Of a DNA stretch of 15,956 nt, positions 1-8,311 are shown one piece after another; positions within the stretch are counted from its first letter, which is position 1, and each line of letters begins with the position of its first letter. The notes under the pieces were generated by a model. The model ran no database searches. It was not told the origin of the DNA and worked only from the letters and a program-made list of their open reading frames with translations. Position numbers and translations under genes: made by a program. The DNA lies in assembly GCA_028565635.1 (NCBI GenBank), contig JAOXYB010025569.1:1-15956 (forward strand), read 5' to 3'. The stretch comes from Phoronis ovalis (taxonomy: Eukaryota > Phoronida > Phoronidae).

Positions 1-213
1 TTTTGAATTTCTTTACGGTAGCAATCCAAAAAAATACCGTAAGAAGTATACAATCCAAATCCAAAATTTTCAACTGGATTGCACATCCCCACCAAAAAAT
101 ACCTTGAGTACCCCCCCCCGGGCTAATAAGGCTGTTATTTCACTTATCTGTATATTGAATTAAGTTGCATAATAAGCACTTATAGAAAATAAAATATTAT
201 GATTTTGTTGTAG
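1..213 (+). other. PSMD5: PSMD5 intron, 3' part (5' end outside window)
   Basis: This stretch has no coding frame that fits PSMD5. It ends in the acceptor gattttgttgtag, and the last TAG (211-213) is an in-frame stop just before the exon, which confirms the boundary. It carries short inverted repeats (see the repeat entry) and a run of nine C at 111-119. Confidence 0.8.
11..110. repeat. short nested inverted and direct repeats
   Basis: TTACGGTA (13-20) is the exact reverse complement of TACCGTAA (35-42), with a 14-base loop. GCAATCCA (21-28) is the reverse complement of TGGATTGC (75-82). A direct motif, ccaaaaaa(a)tacc, occurs near 27 and again near 92. The pattern resembles a degraded palindromic element, but the arms are too short to assign a family. 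Confidence 0.35.
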
Positions 214-346
214 ATTGTTCGAATGGCAAAAGATATACCTGAAGAATTGATGTGTTACAAAGATCTACTAAGAAATGTGATTCACATAATTGAAGTTGAG
301 AACATGGAACTCACAAAAGAAGCTACAAAAATATTGGTACATTTAG
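214..346 (+). CDS. PSMD5: PSMD5 exon a (first in window)
   Basis: Begins IVRMAKDIPEELMCYKDLL and ends ILVHLG. It enters in phase 0 and leaves in phase 1 at G|GTACTA. It corresponds to an ARM/HEAT repeat around human residues 109-153. Confidence 0.85.
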
Positions 347-3300
347 GTACTATACAATTGTTTGTTATGTAACATAATGCACATATTAATTTAATGTGGC
401 AGAGGCTTGGTGATATTCATGTATGCTGTATTCATATCAGTGTATCTTGAAAAGTCTCCATGATCTTTTATTCTGCTCATAAATGGTCGAATCTCTTCTT
501 AGATGCTGACAGGTTCTTATATAAAAAGCAGTACTGTTAATTAGATTTGAGCCCCTGTATGCATAATAGCCCAAAAGTAAGACAGCTATGTATATCTGTC
601 AATGGAATATTATTTTACAGGCCAATCACAAGACAGCTTAGATACACTCTTCAGTGGCAATCTTTACGACGAATTGAAAATGGTAACAAGCAAATCAGAT
701 ACAATTAGGTACAGAGTGTATGAGGTAAGTTTCCATTGTACATGGTATAAAACTATTAAAAAAAAACAGATGATGGTCTACTTCTGTTAGTCTACACATA
801 ATAATTATATCTTTTGAAATGAATGAAATTCTTAAAATTTAACTCCTTTCAAGTTTCAGTCTATACACTAATAGACCACCTTTTGTCTAGTGCACAAATA
901 CTTATTAATAAAATGAGGCAAAATTATAGTCAGCAGTCAAGTGTCCACATTGAATAATTAGGCAGGATCAGTTGTCCGAATTCTGTTTAATCAGCTATAC
1001 TGCAAGGATTTTTGAGGATCTCCGGGTTTTTAAAACTGAATTTTCATTGTTTACAAAGTGTTTTCCGCTCTATGCAGACCATACGACTTACACAGTACAA
1101 CATCACTTGTCTTTTTCTGTGCTTTATTCTTGGCCTAGTTCCAACTTAATGACTTAATTCTTGTAAATTTTCTCAGAATAATCATTTTATTTTGTGCTCG
1201 AACTTTATGCTTCTTCTTGTCCATTTCTGTTACTAGAATCAAAAGTTTATTGTAACCACACATCCTAACTCAGCCAGTTGTTATGACTGCATTTCAGCTT
1301 GCAATTGAGATTTCCAAGTGGTCTCCAGAAGCTATGGAAATTATTGTGAATACTGGACTCCTTCAGCAGCTGGTTAATGAACTTTACAAAGATGATTTAC
1401 TAGTCCAGCTGAATGCAATAGAGTTAATCAAAGTAAGATGTGAACATATTCTCTGCAATATTTGACCTATTAAACAAGCTTTCTAAATTTTGCTTGAAAG
1501 TAAATTACATAACCTGCCCTATTACAAAGATGCAACAATGAAATTGTGTCAGAATTTCAAAAGATAAGAAATGTAGCGACTCCAGTAATGACTATTATTT
1601 AGTTTAACGGAAACATTTTTTCTTGACCATAGTTATTTAGATATAATAGCACAATAGCTTGCTAGTTTGTTGTGTTTTATAAATATATATTAATTTATAA
1701 TTATTGTTATTTAGTGGACTAGTTCTACCTTTGGTTAAACAGTGCGAGCAGCATGACACTTTGTAAACTCTGTTTTTATTCACCAGTTTGGATATCTTTG
1801 TGATACAAATCTGATGTTCATCTAAAGTATACTTGCATATTTATCTATATTGCAGACATTGGCCCTATTTGAACATGGTTTGTTGTTTTTGATGCAGACT
1901 GGCGTGGCTGATAAACTGGAAGAAATGATGTCAGCAGTCATTACAGATCGTATGGCAGGTTTCCTTCTACCTGGTAAGAGAGAAATTCACAACTGCTATT
2001 TCTTAATTTTAAATATTTATTTTAATTTTGTTATTTTGTATATTTGACATGGGATTACTTAATATGTGTAATTGTATTATTTATGGTAGAAAGGAGATAA
2101 AAGTATGTAACTAATTTCATGCTTACCAGGTGTACAAGAAGTCTCTGTTTACACTGAGAAAAAGTACTATAATGGTTATAAAGAAATAAATATAAAGCTT
2201 GTCAAATGAAGACAAGCTTAACTTCCACGATGAGAAATGTATTTCCAGGGTCTGTATATAGAACACTTCCGGTTCTTCTAAAAAGGTAACATAAAAATAT
2301 AAACTCCATTATATAAAATTGCATTCACTTACTACATGTTCTACAGGACCAGTAAGAATGAGGTGTAGCACCAAACAATCAAAGCAGATTTGCATTATTT
2401 TTTTTTTAATTATAGCTTTAATAAAATGTTTTGGCATCATAGCAAGACTTCATCCTGAAAAAGTGTGTGAAAAATATCCAACATTCATTGGTATGGTATT
2501 TAACCTTCTCAGTAATGATGATGCAACTCTAAAAAGTGTTGCTATAGAAACTGTTGGATTTATTGGTCTCCCTTTGGAAGGAAAACTTGTACTTGCAAAA
2601 CAAGGTAAAGTTAGATTTCGAAGTAATACATATTTGTATCTATTTTATTTATTTAGGAAACTTGCCAAGTACACTAAATGCACTCCTGCCACCAATTCAC
2701 TTCAGTGGGCATGCATTCAAAAATGGTGGTCATAAAAAGTAAAATAAACATGCTTCTAACAAGATAATTAGATCATATTTTTTGCAGGTAACCAGATGTC
2801 TAGCTGCATTCAGACATTAGGTAAAACCATAAAGAATGCTCTGATAGAACTAAAAATACAAGCTATGACATCTGTGGCTAATCTTCTCTTTATCAAGGTA
2901 TGTGTAGATGGAGGTTATGTGATATCTAATAAAGGGTAGAATGTAAAAAGTTCTCTTTTTCACTCGTGTTACACACCAACATGACAGAGTTGTGTAATAA
3001 ATAAACCAAAGATTAAATATTACACAGTCCAAAATGGCCAGCATGTATAAAAATTAGTATGCATACTTAATTTTTTTTAAAGGAAAGAGTTTTGAAGAAG
3101 CCAAAAAAGTAACATGCACCACATGCTAAGGAATCTTTGAAAAAGGAAGGGATTCATAAATAATTGTAAATTAAAGTAAATAGTGTCGGGGAAAGTCATA
3201 GTCTGCTTGTATGCCATACATATCTGCAAGACAAGATACTCTTGTAATCTGGTAAATATATATATAATACAATGACCATCAAAGAAAAATAATGTCCATA

Positions 3301-3777
3301 TTTATATACCCTAGAGAAATATTAATACAGTCCCTAATTTTACATCTGCCCCATTCTTCGAATGCTTACTCTTTTTAGGAAACTGAACAGAATGAGAACA
3401 TATTATCTTTAACGGAATCTTGGTACCGTCAACTTTTCCCGAAACCAATGGAATTTCTCTTATCAATTTGCAAGCAACCGATTCTGGAAATGAAGACAAG
3501 CTCTCTGAATCTATATAAATCTATGTCATTGTTACCATGGGGACAAAAAGAAATGAATAATCACCCAGGGTTCAATGAATACTTGTTAGATCGATCAACA
3601 GATTTGGAGAATGAAGGCAAGAGACTGAAATATGACATTATCACAAACCTTGTGGAGTCTCCAACTGCAACAGAAATCTTTGGTCAGCCATATATGATTA
3701 GAGTTCGAGGTTATCACAGGGAAGGACCATTTTATGTAAAATCACAGTCAGAGGTGGCATTCGAAAGGTCATCATAA
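214..3777 (+). CDS. PSMD5: 26S proteasome non-ATPase regulatory subunit 5 (PSMD5/S5b), 5'-partial, seven exons
   Basis: PSMD5 is a cytosolic assembly chaperone of the 19S regulatory particle. It holds an ATPase-ring (Rpt) module during base assembly and leaves before the 26S proteasome matures. The exons join as 214-346, 621-724, 1298-1432, 1856-1973, 2416-2604, 2788-2897 and 3379-3777, giving 395 residues and a TAA stop. The frame is open through every junction. The product is all helical-repeat (HEAT/ARM-like) sequence. Family signatures include SDTIRYRVYE, VCEKYPTFIGMVF, ETVGFIG...EGK, LTESWYRQLF, HPGFNEYLLDRS, TEIFGQPY and EGPFYVK near the C-terminus. From memory the human protein has 504 residues, so about the first 108 lie upstream of base 1. 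The gene converges on EEFSEC. Splice sites are ordinary GT-AG. Family assignment is very secure; exact ends of each exon are inferred from phase. Confidence 0.95.
621..724 (+). CDS. PSMD5: PSMD5 exon b
   Basis: Acceptor tattttacag. It encodes QSQDSLDTLFSGNLYDELK and then SDTIRYRVYE, a very conserved family segment. Donor is GAG|GTAAGT, phase 0. Confidence 0.92.
725..1297 (+). other. PSMD5: PSMD5 intron (573 bases)
   Basis: AT-rich intron from GTAAGT to TTTCAG. A 61-codon open frame at 972-1157 looks like chance: it has no recognisable domain and is not flanked by good splice sites in phase. Nothing else seen. Confidence 0.8.
1298..1432 (+). CDS. PSMD5: PSMD5 exon c
   Basis: Acceptor gcatttcag. 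It encodes LAIEISKWSPEAMEII through LNAIELIK, 45 whole codons, with donor AAA|GTAAGA. Phase 0 on both sides. Confidence 0.92.
1433..1855 (+). other. PSMD5: PSMD5 intron (423 bases)
   Basis: AT-rich intron from GTAAGA to TTGCAG. I see no gene or structured element in it. Confidence 0.8.
1856..1973 (+). CDS. PSMD5: PSMD5 exon d
   Basis: Acceptor atattgcag. It encodes TLALFEHGLLFLMQTGVAD through GFLLP and leaves in phase 1 at G|GTAAGA. An ATG upstream in the same frame is intronic. Confidence 0.9.
1974..2415 (+). other. PSMD5: PSMD5 intron (442 bases) with hairpin and cryptic exon
   Basis: Runs from GTAAGA to ATTATAG. It holds a perfect 9-base-pair inverted repeat at 2195-2219 and, 29 bases later, a possible 37-base cryptic exon (2249-2285) between atttccag and AAAAAG|GTAACA. 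Confidence 0.7.
2195..2219. repeat. perfect 9-bp inverted repeat (hairpin)
   Basis: AAGCTTGTC (2195-2203) and GACAAGCTT (2211-2219) are exact reverse complements separated by the 7-base loop AAATGAA. The transcript of this intron could form a compact stem-loop. It is not followed by a T run and sits inside an intron, so it is not a terminator. Confidence 0.6.
2416..2604 (+). CDS. PSMD5: PSMD5 exon e
   Basis: Preceded by a T-rich tract and attatag. Spliced to exon d it reads FLLP-ALIKCFGIIARLHPEK and then KYPTFIGMVFNLL and ETVGFIG. It ends AKQ plus one base, at G|GTAAAG. Confidence 0.92.
2788..2897 (+). CDS. PSMD5: PSMD5 exon f
   Basis: Acceptor ttttttgcag. It encodes NQMSSCIQTLGKTIKN and IELKIQAMTSVANLLFIK, ending AAG|GTATGT in phase 0. 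It matches the family's IELKIR...ISSLL segment. Confidence 0.92.
2898..3378 (+). other. PSMD5: PSMD5 intron (481 bases)
   Basis: Runs from GTATGT to CTTTTTAG. It contains a short TA run near 3255 and no convincing coding frame on either strand. Confidence 0.8.
3379..3777 (+). CDS. PSMD5: PSMD5 terminal coding exon
   Basis: Acceptor ctctttttag. It encodes 132 residues from ETEQNENILSLTESWYRQLF to VAFERSS and a TAA stop at 3775-3777. It carries the conserved C-terminal motifs HPGFNEYLLDRS, TEIFGQPYMIR and EGPFYVKSQSE. Confidence 0.95.
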   Translation, partial: ETEQNENILSLTESWYRQLFPKPMEFLLSICKQPILEMKTSSLNLYKSMSLLPWGQKEMNNHPGFNEYLLDRSTDLENEGKRLKYDIITNLVESPTATEIFGQPYMIRVRGYHREGPFYVKSQSEVAFERSS

Positions 3778-3806
3778 TACTGTATACTCGTGTAAAAGCA
3801 GTTGCC

Positions 3807-3812
3807 ATTAAA
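3807..3812 (+). promoter_or_regulatory. variant poly(A) hexamer ATTAAA
   Basis: ATTAAA lies 30 bases after the PSMD5 stop codon. It may serve as a proximal polyadenylation signal; it is weaker than the AATAAA that follows. Confidence 0.3.
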
Positions 3813-3861
3813 AATGTGTAATTCACTACATCTTGATCTTCTTAGCATTGATACTTTCGAA

Positions 3862-3867
3862 AATAAA
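3862..3867 (+). promoter_or_regulatory. canonical poly(A) hexamer AATAAA for PSMD5
   Basis: AATAAA lies about 85 bases past the PSMD5 stop and is followed by T-rich and TG-bearing sequence. It is the best candidate for the main PSMD5 polyadenylation signal. Confidence 0.55.
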
Positions 3868-4134
3868 ATCTTTGTAATCAATGTATAAAGAATTGAAATA
3901 TTTTCTAAATTGTATTTTCATAAAGTTTTCAAGTTTAAATATGTTTTGTGTTTGATTTTATAATCTCTGCTTTGAAGCTTAAACACTTGTATTTGAGTGT
4001 TGTTTAGAATTTTCTTATACCAAATAATTACCAAACATTTCTGAATGTTAGAACCACGTGACAGTTTCTTAATATTGTCATGATAATTCTAATATAAGTC
4101 TTGTGACACATAATTACACGTCCAAGCCTTTGTA

Positions 4135-4310
4135 TCATGTCTGAATCATCTGCTTTTTTGGATCATATGCATATCTCTTAAATGCAAGAATGATTTTCAC
4201 TGGTTCTTGGTCTCTATTGTCAACCTGCTCTTGATTGGTGGATTCTCCTCCTTTTGTCTTTCCTTTCTTCTTATTAGCAAAGCGCTGTGTTGTTGTTTGT
4301 TGGAGACCAG
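4135..4310 (-). CDS. EEFSEC: EEFSEC exon 7 (terminal)
   Basis: Acceptor tcctttgtag at 4311. Spliced in phase 1 it reads AGLQQTTTQRFANKKKGKTK, a low-complexity linker, and ends LAFKRYAYDPKKQMIQT and TGA at 4137-4135. The C-terminal FKRY motif is diagnostic. It is easily missed because it has no ATG. Confidence 0.93.
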
Positions 4311-7300
4311 CTACAAAGGAACAAGGAAATTACATTCCAAAGTATAATGCAATCTATTCCAACAAGTTTGCAAAAAAATCTATTGAGATCTCATAAATCT
4401 ATAATGTATTTCAAACATACCTTAAAAGCACCTGAATTTAATTTAAATCTTCACTTAATTTTTTTTTCTAAAAATTACCTAACAATCTTGGAAACTAACC
4501 TTGGACCACTTCAACCATATTTACAGTTATAAGTATTACCTGGTATCCTGACTTTGAATTTTCCACTTTGTCCAAAACCTCCTTCAATTATACCATCTTC
4601 TCCAGTAGATAATGTTACATTTAAGCCAACAAAGAGTTGAATATTGCTTTCTTTCTTAAATAATGCACGTCCAATAATGCTGTAGTCATCAACAACTCTC
4701 TCTACCATTCCTTCTCGGTATTTATTCTTAAATATTTTGATACTTGGCAGGACAGTTTCTGAATAGTTAGTATCTGTAATAGGAACTAACAAATTTCCAT
4801 GGAATGCAAGTCTGCACATATTGACATGTATATCTGTGTCTAATTTTGAGCCAATCACTAAACTGTTTACCGAACAAGTCACAGATTTTTCAAACTCTAC
4901 TAAAGCAAATTGTCTCCCTACATCAATATCACAATCCACTTCATTAAGCTCAATTCCTTTTCCTAGAAGTCCTTCCTGGTGTTTGTATTCCTTTGTAAAA
5001 TCAAACTTCCCATCATCCCCAGAAATCACTGCACTCTTAAGCAGACCAAAGAACATAACACGTCCCATAACAGTCTCGTGTCCTATTGTGATATGAAACT
5101 TAGCTTTAGTATGAACCGGAGGCTTGAAGTATGGTATTTTATGAACCGATATCACAGCAGCACAAATGGTAGGTAGTTTGTCTGGTGTACAAACTATACC
5201 TCTTTCAAGCAGTTTTGGATCAAACTGTGTCACACACATACCAACACGGTCACCCTGCAATGGTAAATTGAAAAAAAAGTGGATTTGTGGATCAAAGTTT
5301 GTATTCTAATAGAAGTCGAGTTTAAACTTTTACCATATATGGGAATAAAGTTGGAGCTGCTGACAACTGGAATATATGTGCAGCGCAAACTCATTGAAGA
5401 TTATTATTGGAGTTATAATTATAGTAATGAAACATCCACATCTAGTGGTTTTATTAAACAAGAGACCAACCAAAAACAGATTTAGGAGACTAATTTTAAA
5501 TGCGATAACACAAAAGTTCCCTTTTAACAATCTTCCCAATATAGATTGATGCACCTGGATTGCAAACTGTTCAGTACTGTTTGAACAAACAGGTGCTGTT
5601 GCAAAAGGCATAACTTAATATCTTGAAAAACTAAGGTTAAAGATTAAACCATTATTTGACAAACATAACTTACCTGCATGGCTGACTCTACTGGTTGTCG
5701 AAACATCTGCAAAGATTTTACTTTTTTGATCACTTTCAGTGAAGGAACTTCAATATTCTGGAACAAAGGTAGGCCAGTTACAAAAATAAGAACTTGTGAA
5801 ACCTATTCTAACCATAAATTACTTTTATAATTCTTTAAAATGTACTATACTGAATAGTCACAATTTTTAAACTAAGGTTTAAAGTTTTAACTGGGTATTA
5901 AAATGCCAATTAGTCTCATAAAATGTTAAAATGTGTTGTAAATAATGTAAGTAATGTCTTCTAGACATAAGATGCAACAATTTAAATCATACACTATTTT
6001 TGAATTTATGATCATAGAGTCCTACTAACATCATTTACTGACACTTTGCCATTCAATACGGTGCCTGTCATCACTGTTCCCTGACCTCGTATGGAAAAAC
6101 AGTGATCAACAGCAAAGATGAAGGGTCCACCAGATGAGCGTACTGGTCTGTAAGTAAACTGCTTTACTGTATCTATTAACTTTTCAAATCCTACAGCCTC
6201 CATAGAATCTGATGCCTACAACCAGAATAATTTGATACTAATATTAAATTCTTTAGGGAAGGCATTAACAAATATGCAGTGGACATGGAACATACGATGT
6301 CACCAGTAATATGCAGTAAATGACAACATAAGTATCTACCGGACACGGTTACACCCTGATAGATGTATTCACCTAGACGTAGTATTGGTGAAAAAATTGA
6401 GCCCTTTGTTTAATAGTTTAGATACATTATACATATAACGTACCTCTGACCCCCCGGGGTTTGCTGCTACAGGAATAACAGGAGAACCAACAAATTTCGT
6501 GTTTTCTAAGGTTTTTTGCATTTTTTTTGTCATCTGAAAAAAAAAACAAATCAACATTTAACAATGTTTATGAATTAAGTAATTCAACATCACTCTTGAT
6601 TGCTGACATAAAAAAATAAATCTCTCTTCAATAAATATATAAAAAAGGATATCATTAAAATATGACAAGAAGCAAGACAATAAAATTACACTTTTATAAC
6701 AGTCATAAATGTTTTAATAACATACATGGCAAAAAATTAATTAACTATAAAATTTAACATACTTCAGTATGAAAAATATTTTCATTAATTCTCAGCAAGT
6801 CTACATGTCTGACCTAGGTGTACAAACCATTTTAATTAGTAGTCACCTTATCGATAGCTGCCTGTCTTTTCCCTTCTGGAATTAAATCAATTTTATTGAG
6901 CACTACAATCATTTTCTCACACAAGATTTCTCCAATCACTAAACATTCAGCTGTCTGGGTCTGCATACCCTTTGTCACATCCACGACCAGCATCATCAAA
7001 TCAATGATCTGTGCTCCTGAAACACAAAACATGCAACATACGCATTTGTGACACTTAAGAGTATGTTACCCATAAAACTTGATTAATTCTGTGATTTTTA
7101 TGTTTAGAAAACAAACACATAAAGCTTCAAATTTAAAAGATATTAAAAATTATATTGAAAAAATCGATAATTTAAATTAACCAAATAAGAAGTAAAGTTG
7201 TGCCCATAACATAACCATTTCACCCGAAAACCAGTCTGATGAAAAATCATATTTTTGTGCCGACAGCCATTTTTAGGATTAAACATTATTGCGCAAAAAC

Positions 7301-7876
7301 CTGTCTTCAAATTTGCACTGTTTGTTGCTATAAAATTTTCAAATTGCTTCCATGGTTTTTCTGCCACACACATAGAAAATAAAAGAACAAAATAAGTACT
7401 GATTTTCTGAGAATCAAACAAACTCAGCAGCCGAAACATATCTGATAAATATCATGTTTTGCTCGTGGATCATTACGACATTAGACATTAACTAAAAGGC
7501 AGAGACGTCCCGGGGAGAGACACATTAAGCATGAATATTGAATCTTGTTTATATCAATATTACCTCCAATGATAGTTCGTATAAGAGATGCGTGTCCTGG
7601 ACAATCTACAAGAGTGTATTGCAATTTGTCATGTAGTATATCGCCTTCGGATCCATTTCCACTTCCATGATTATGAATACGGATATGTCCCGGTAAATCG
7701 ACAGTAAACGAAGAGAAGCCAAGATCTAAAGTTATTCCCCTTTCCTTACTCTGTGGATTTTTATCAAAACTTGCTGTACTTGCTACAGTACTCAAAGCCT
7801 TAGATAAGCTGGTTTTTCCGCTATCAACATGTCCTAAAACGCCAATGTTAAAATTTAGCACCATGGGCGCAGCCAT
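4135..7876 (-). CDS. EEFSEC: selenocysteine-specific elongation factor (eEFSec/SelB), seven exons, complete
   Basis: EEFSEC is the GTPase that carries Sec-tRNA to UGA codons recoded through SECIS elements and SBP2. On the minus strand the exons are 7876-7564, 7016-6847, 6533-6444, 6215-6030, 5757-5674, 5254-4540 and 4310-4135, giving 577 residues. Domain 1 has G1 GHVDSGKT (15-22), RGITLDLGF (46-54, switch I threonine), G3 DCPGH (91-95) and G4 NKID (145-148). Domain 2 begins near residue 222 (FAVDHCFSIRGQGTVMTGT). Domain 3 has TQFDPKLLERG and TKAKFHITIGHETVMGR. Domain 4 has DDYSIIGRALFKKESNIQLF and the family C-terminus FKRYAYDPKKQMIQT. A lysine cluster, NKKKGKTK, is at 532-539. I chose the ATG at 7876 because it matches the family N-terminus (about 10 residues before IGVLGH) and has A at -3 and G at +4. 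An upstream in-frame ATG at 7951 would add 25 residues. All catalytic motifs are intact. Confidence 0.96.
4540..5254 (-). CDS. EEFSEC: EEFSEC exon 6
   Basis: The large exon, 715 bases, from GDRVGMCVTQFDPKLLERG through GQSGKFKVRIP. It spans the end of domain 2, all of domain 3 and most of domain 4. Acceptor ccattgcag; donor CCAG|GTAATA, phase 1. Confidence 0.95.
5255..5673 (-). other. EEFSEC: EEFSEC intron 5 (419 bases)
   Basis: GTAAGT to TTGCAG on the minus strand. It holds a 93-codon minus-strand open frame (5330-5611) and a 68-codon plus-strand one, neither with a recognisable domain. I treat both as chance. Confidence 0.8.
5674..5757 (-). CDS. EEFSEC: EEFSEC exon 5
   Basis: A 28-codon exon: NIEVPSLKVIKKVKSLQMF then RQPVESAMQ, the middle of domain 2. 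Acceptor ttgttccag; donor CAG|GTAAGT, phase 0. The match to the family (EIPALKVVKKVKSMQMF as I recall it in human) is very close. Confidence 0.93.
6030..6215 (-). CDS. EEFSEC: EEFSEC exon 4
   Basis: 62 codons from ASDSMEAVGFEKLIDTV to LNGKVSVND, covering the domain 1/2 boundary and the first domain 2 strands. Acceptor ggttgtag; donor GAT|GTTAGT. The frame continues only nine more codons past this donor before a stop. Confidence 0.92.
6444..6533 (-). CDS. EEFSEC: EEFSEC exon 3
   Basis: Exactly 30 codons, phase 0 on both sides: MTKKMQKTLENTKF, then VIPVAANPGGSE (G5 region). Acceptor is a T run plus CAG; donor GAG|GTACGT. Confidence 0.93.
6534..6846 (-). other. EEFSEC: EEFSEC intron 2 (313 bases)
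   Basis: Very AT-rich intron. It begins at the weak donor GTGACT and ends in a long T tract plus CAG on the minus strand. Nothing else seen. Confidence 0.8.
6847..7016 (-). CDS. EEFSEC: EEFSEC exon 2
   Basis: Acceptor tgtttcag. It encodes AQIIDLMMLVVDVTKGMQTQ, then VVLNKIDLIPEGKRQAAIDK, holding the G4 motif. The donor AAG|GTGACT is weak (C at +5) but is fixed by the junction AIDK|MTKKMQ, which matches the family. Confidence 0.93.
7017..7563 (-). other. EEFSEC: EEFSEC intron 1 (547 bases)
   Basis: GTAATA to TTTCAG on the minus strand. A 98-codon minus-strand frame (7143-7439) lies inside it; it starts at an internal ATG, has no domain I know and no matching splice context, so I do not call it a gene. 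Confidence 0.75.
7564..7876 (-). CDS. EEFSEC: EEFSEC exon 1
   Basis: Encodes MAAPMVLNFNIGVLGHVDSG through SLIRTIIG plus one base, including G1, switch I and G3. The acidic/Gly-Ser loop between strands (residues 62-84) is variable in the family. Donor GGAG|GTAATA, phase 1. The frame stays open upstream to another ATG at 7951. Confidence 0.93.
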
Positions 7877-7883
7877 TATACTC

Positions 7884-7891
7884 TGACGTAA
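7884..7891. promoter_or_regulatory. CRE/ATF-like octamer TGACGTAA
   Basis: TGACGTAA is a common CREB/ATF variant. It lies between the two candidate EEFSEC starts, so it is either in the 5' leader or, if transcription begins downstream of 7951, a promoter element. The motif is short and the call is weak. Confidence 0.2.
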
Positions 7892-7948
7892 TCTTCGGAA
7901 ATTAACCTCGCATTCAGCCAGCCCCACTTTTATATTTTCAAAGCATAC

Positions 7949-7951
7949 CAT
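7949..7951 (-). other. EEFSEC: alternative upstream EEFSEC start codon
   Basis: This in-frame ATG has A at -3 and G at +4, as good a context as the preferred start at 7876. Using it would add 25 residues beginning MVCFENIKVG. The family has no such extension that I know of. Confidence 0.35.
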
Positions 7952-7994
7952 ACTCGCCCCCTCGCGTCAGGGTTTTTGCTCAACTGTTTTGGCA

Positions 7995-8002
7995 CATGCG
8001 CA
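7995..8002. promoter_or_regulatory. NRF-1-like site CATGCGCA
   Basis: CATGCGCA is the core half of the palindromic NRF-1 site common in TATA-less housekeeping promoters of animals. It lies about 45 bases upstream of the outer EEFSEC ATG, in a locally CpG-containing patch with no TATA box, which fits an EEFSEC promoter. Confidence 0.4.
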
Positions 8003-8064
8003 GTGAGTACCAAGTAATCTAACGAAATTTAACTTTCAACCTTTCAAGTCAGAAATGATATTAA

Positions 8065-8105
8065 ATTAAAATAAATGTTATGATTTTTTTTGACTATTTT
8101 AATTA
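8065..8105. repeat. 10-bp AT-only inverted repeat
   Basis: AATTAAAATA (8065-8074) and TATTTTAATT (8096-8105) are exact reverse complements with a 21-base spacer. Because the arms are nearly all A and T in an AT-rich genome, chance is a real explanation. Confidence 0.3.
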
Positions 8106-8311
8106 GTAATTTTTACCATGTTTGACGATTATATTAATATTTTATTGTTCGTTGACGTTCGTGTATTTCCGAAAAAATGTTTTGACATTGACGGAGGTGA
8201 ATAGATTTGAACTGCTGTTTTTTTCTCGGTATCAGTGTATGCATGTATGAAACAATGCTGTTTACAACAGTTGAAACATTAAATGTTGAATTGAAGATAC
8301 ATTTTTGATTA

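Larger units (their letters stand above)
3778..4134. other. convergent 3' region between PSMD5 and EEFSEC
   Basis: These 357 bases separate the PSMD5 TAA from the EEFSEC TGA on the other strand. Plus-strand poly(A) hexamers are present (3807 and 3862). The minus strand has no AATAAA or ATTAAA here; the nearest variant is TATAAA, read on the minus strand at 3962-3957. No open frame of interest. Confidence 0.75.

Noticed and set aside
972-1157. 61-codon frame in a PSMD5 intron
   Set aside because: No family match and no fit to the PSMD5 reading frame or spacing.
5255-5260. Apparent start codon for a separate 249-residue protein at the head of EEFSEC exon 6
   Set aside because: The codon is TTG inside the acceptor ttgcag; the exon continues directly from exon 5 in phase 0 and is the middle of EEFSEC, not its own gene.
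7143-7439. 98-codon minus-strand frame in EEFSEC intron 1
   Set aside because: No recognisable domain, no splice sites in phase with the flanking exons, and the flanking exons join perfectly without it.
8065-8105. Transposon terminal repeats suggested by the AT-only inverted repeat
   Set aside because: Arms are 10 bases of A and T only, with no target-site duplication or transposase; chance is adequate.
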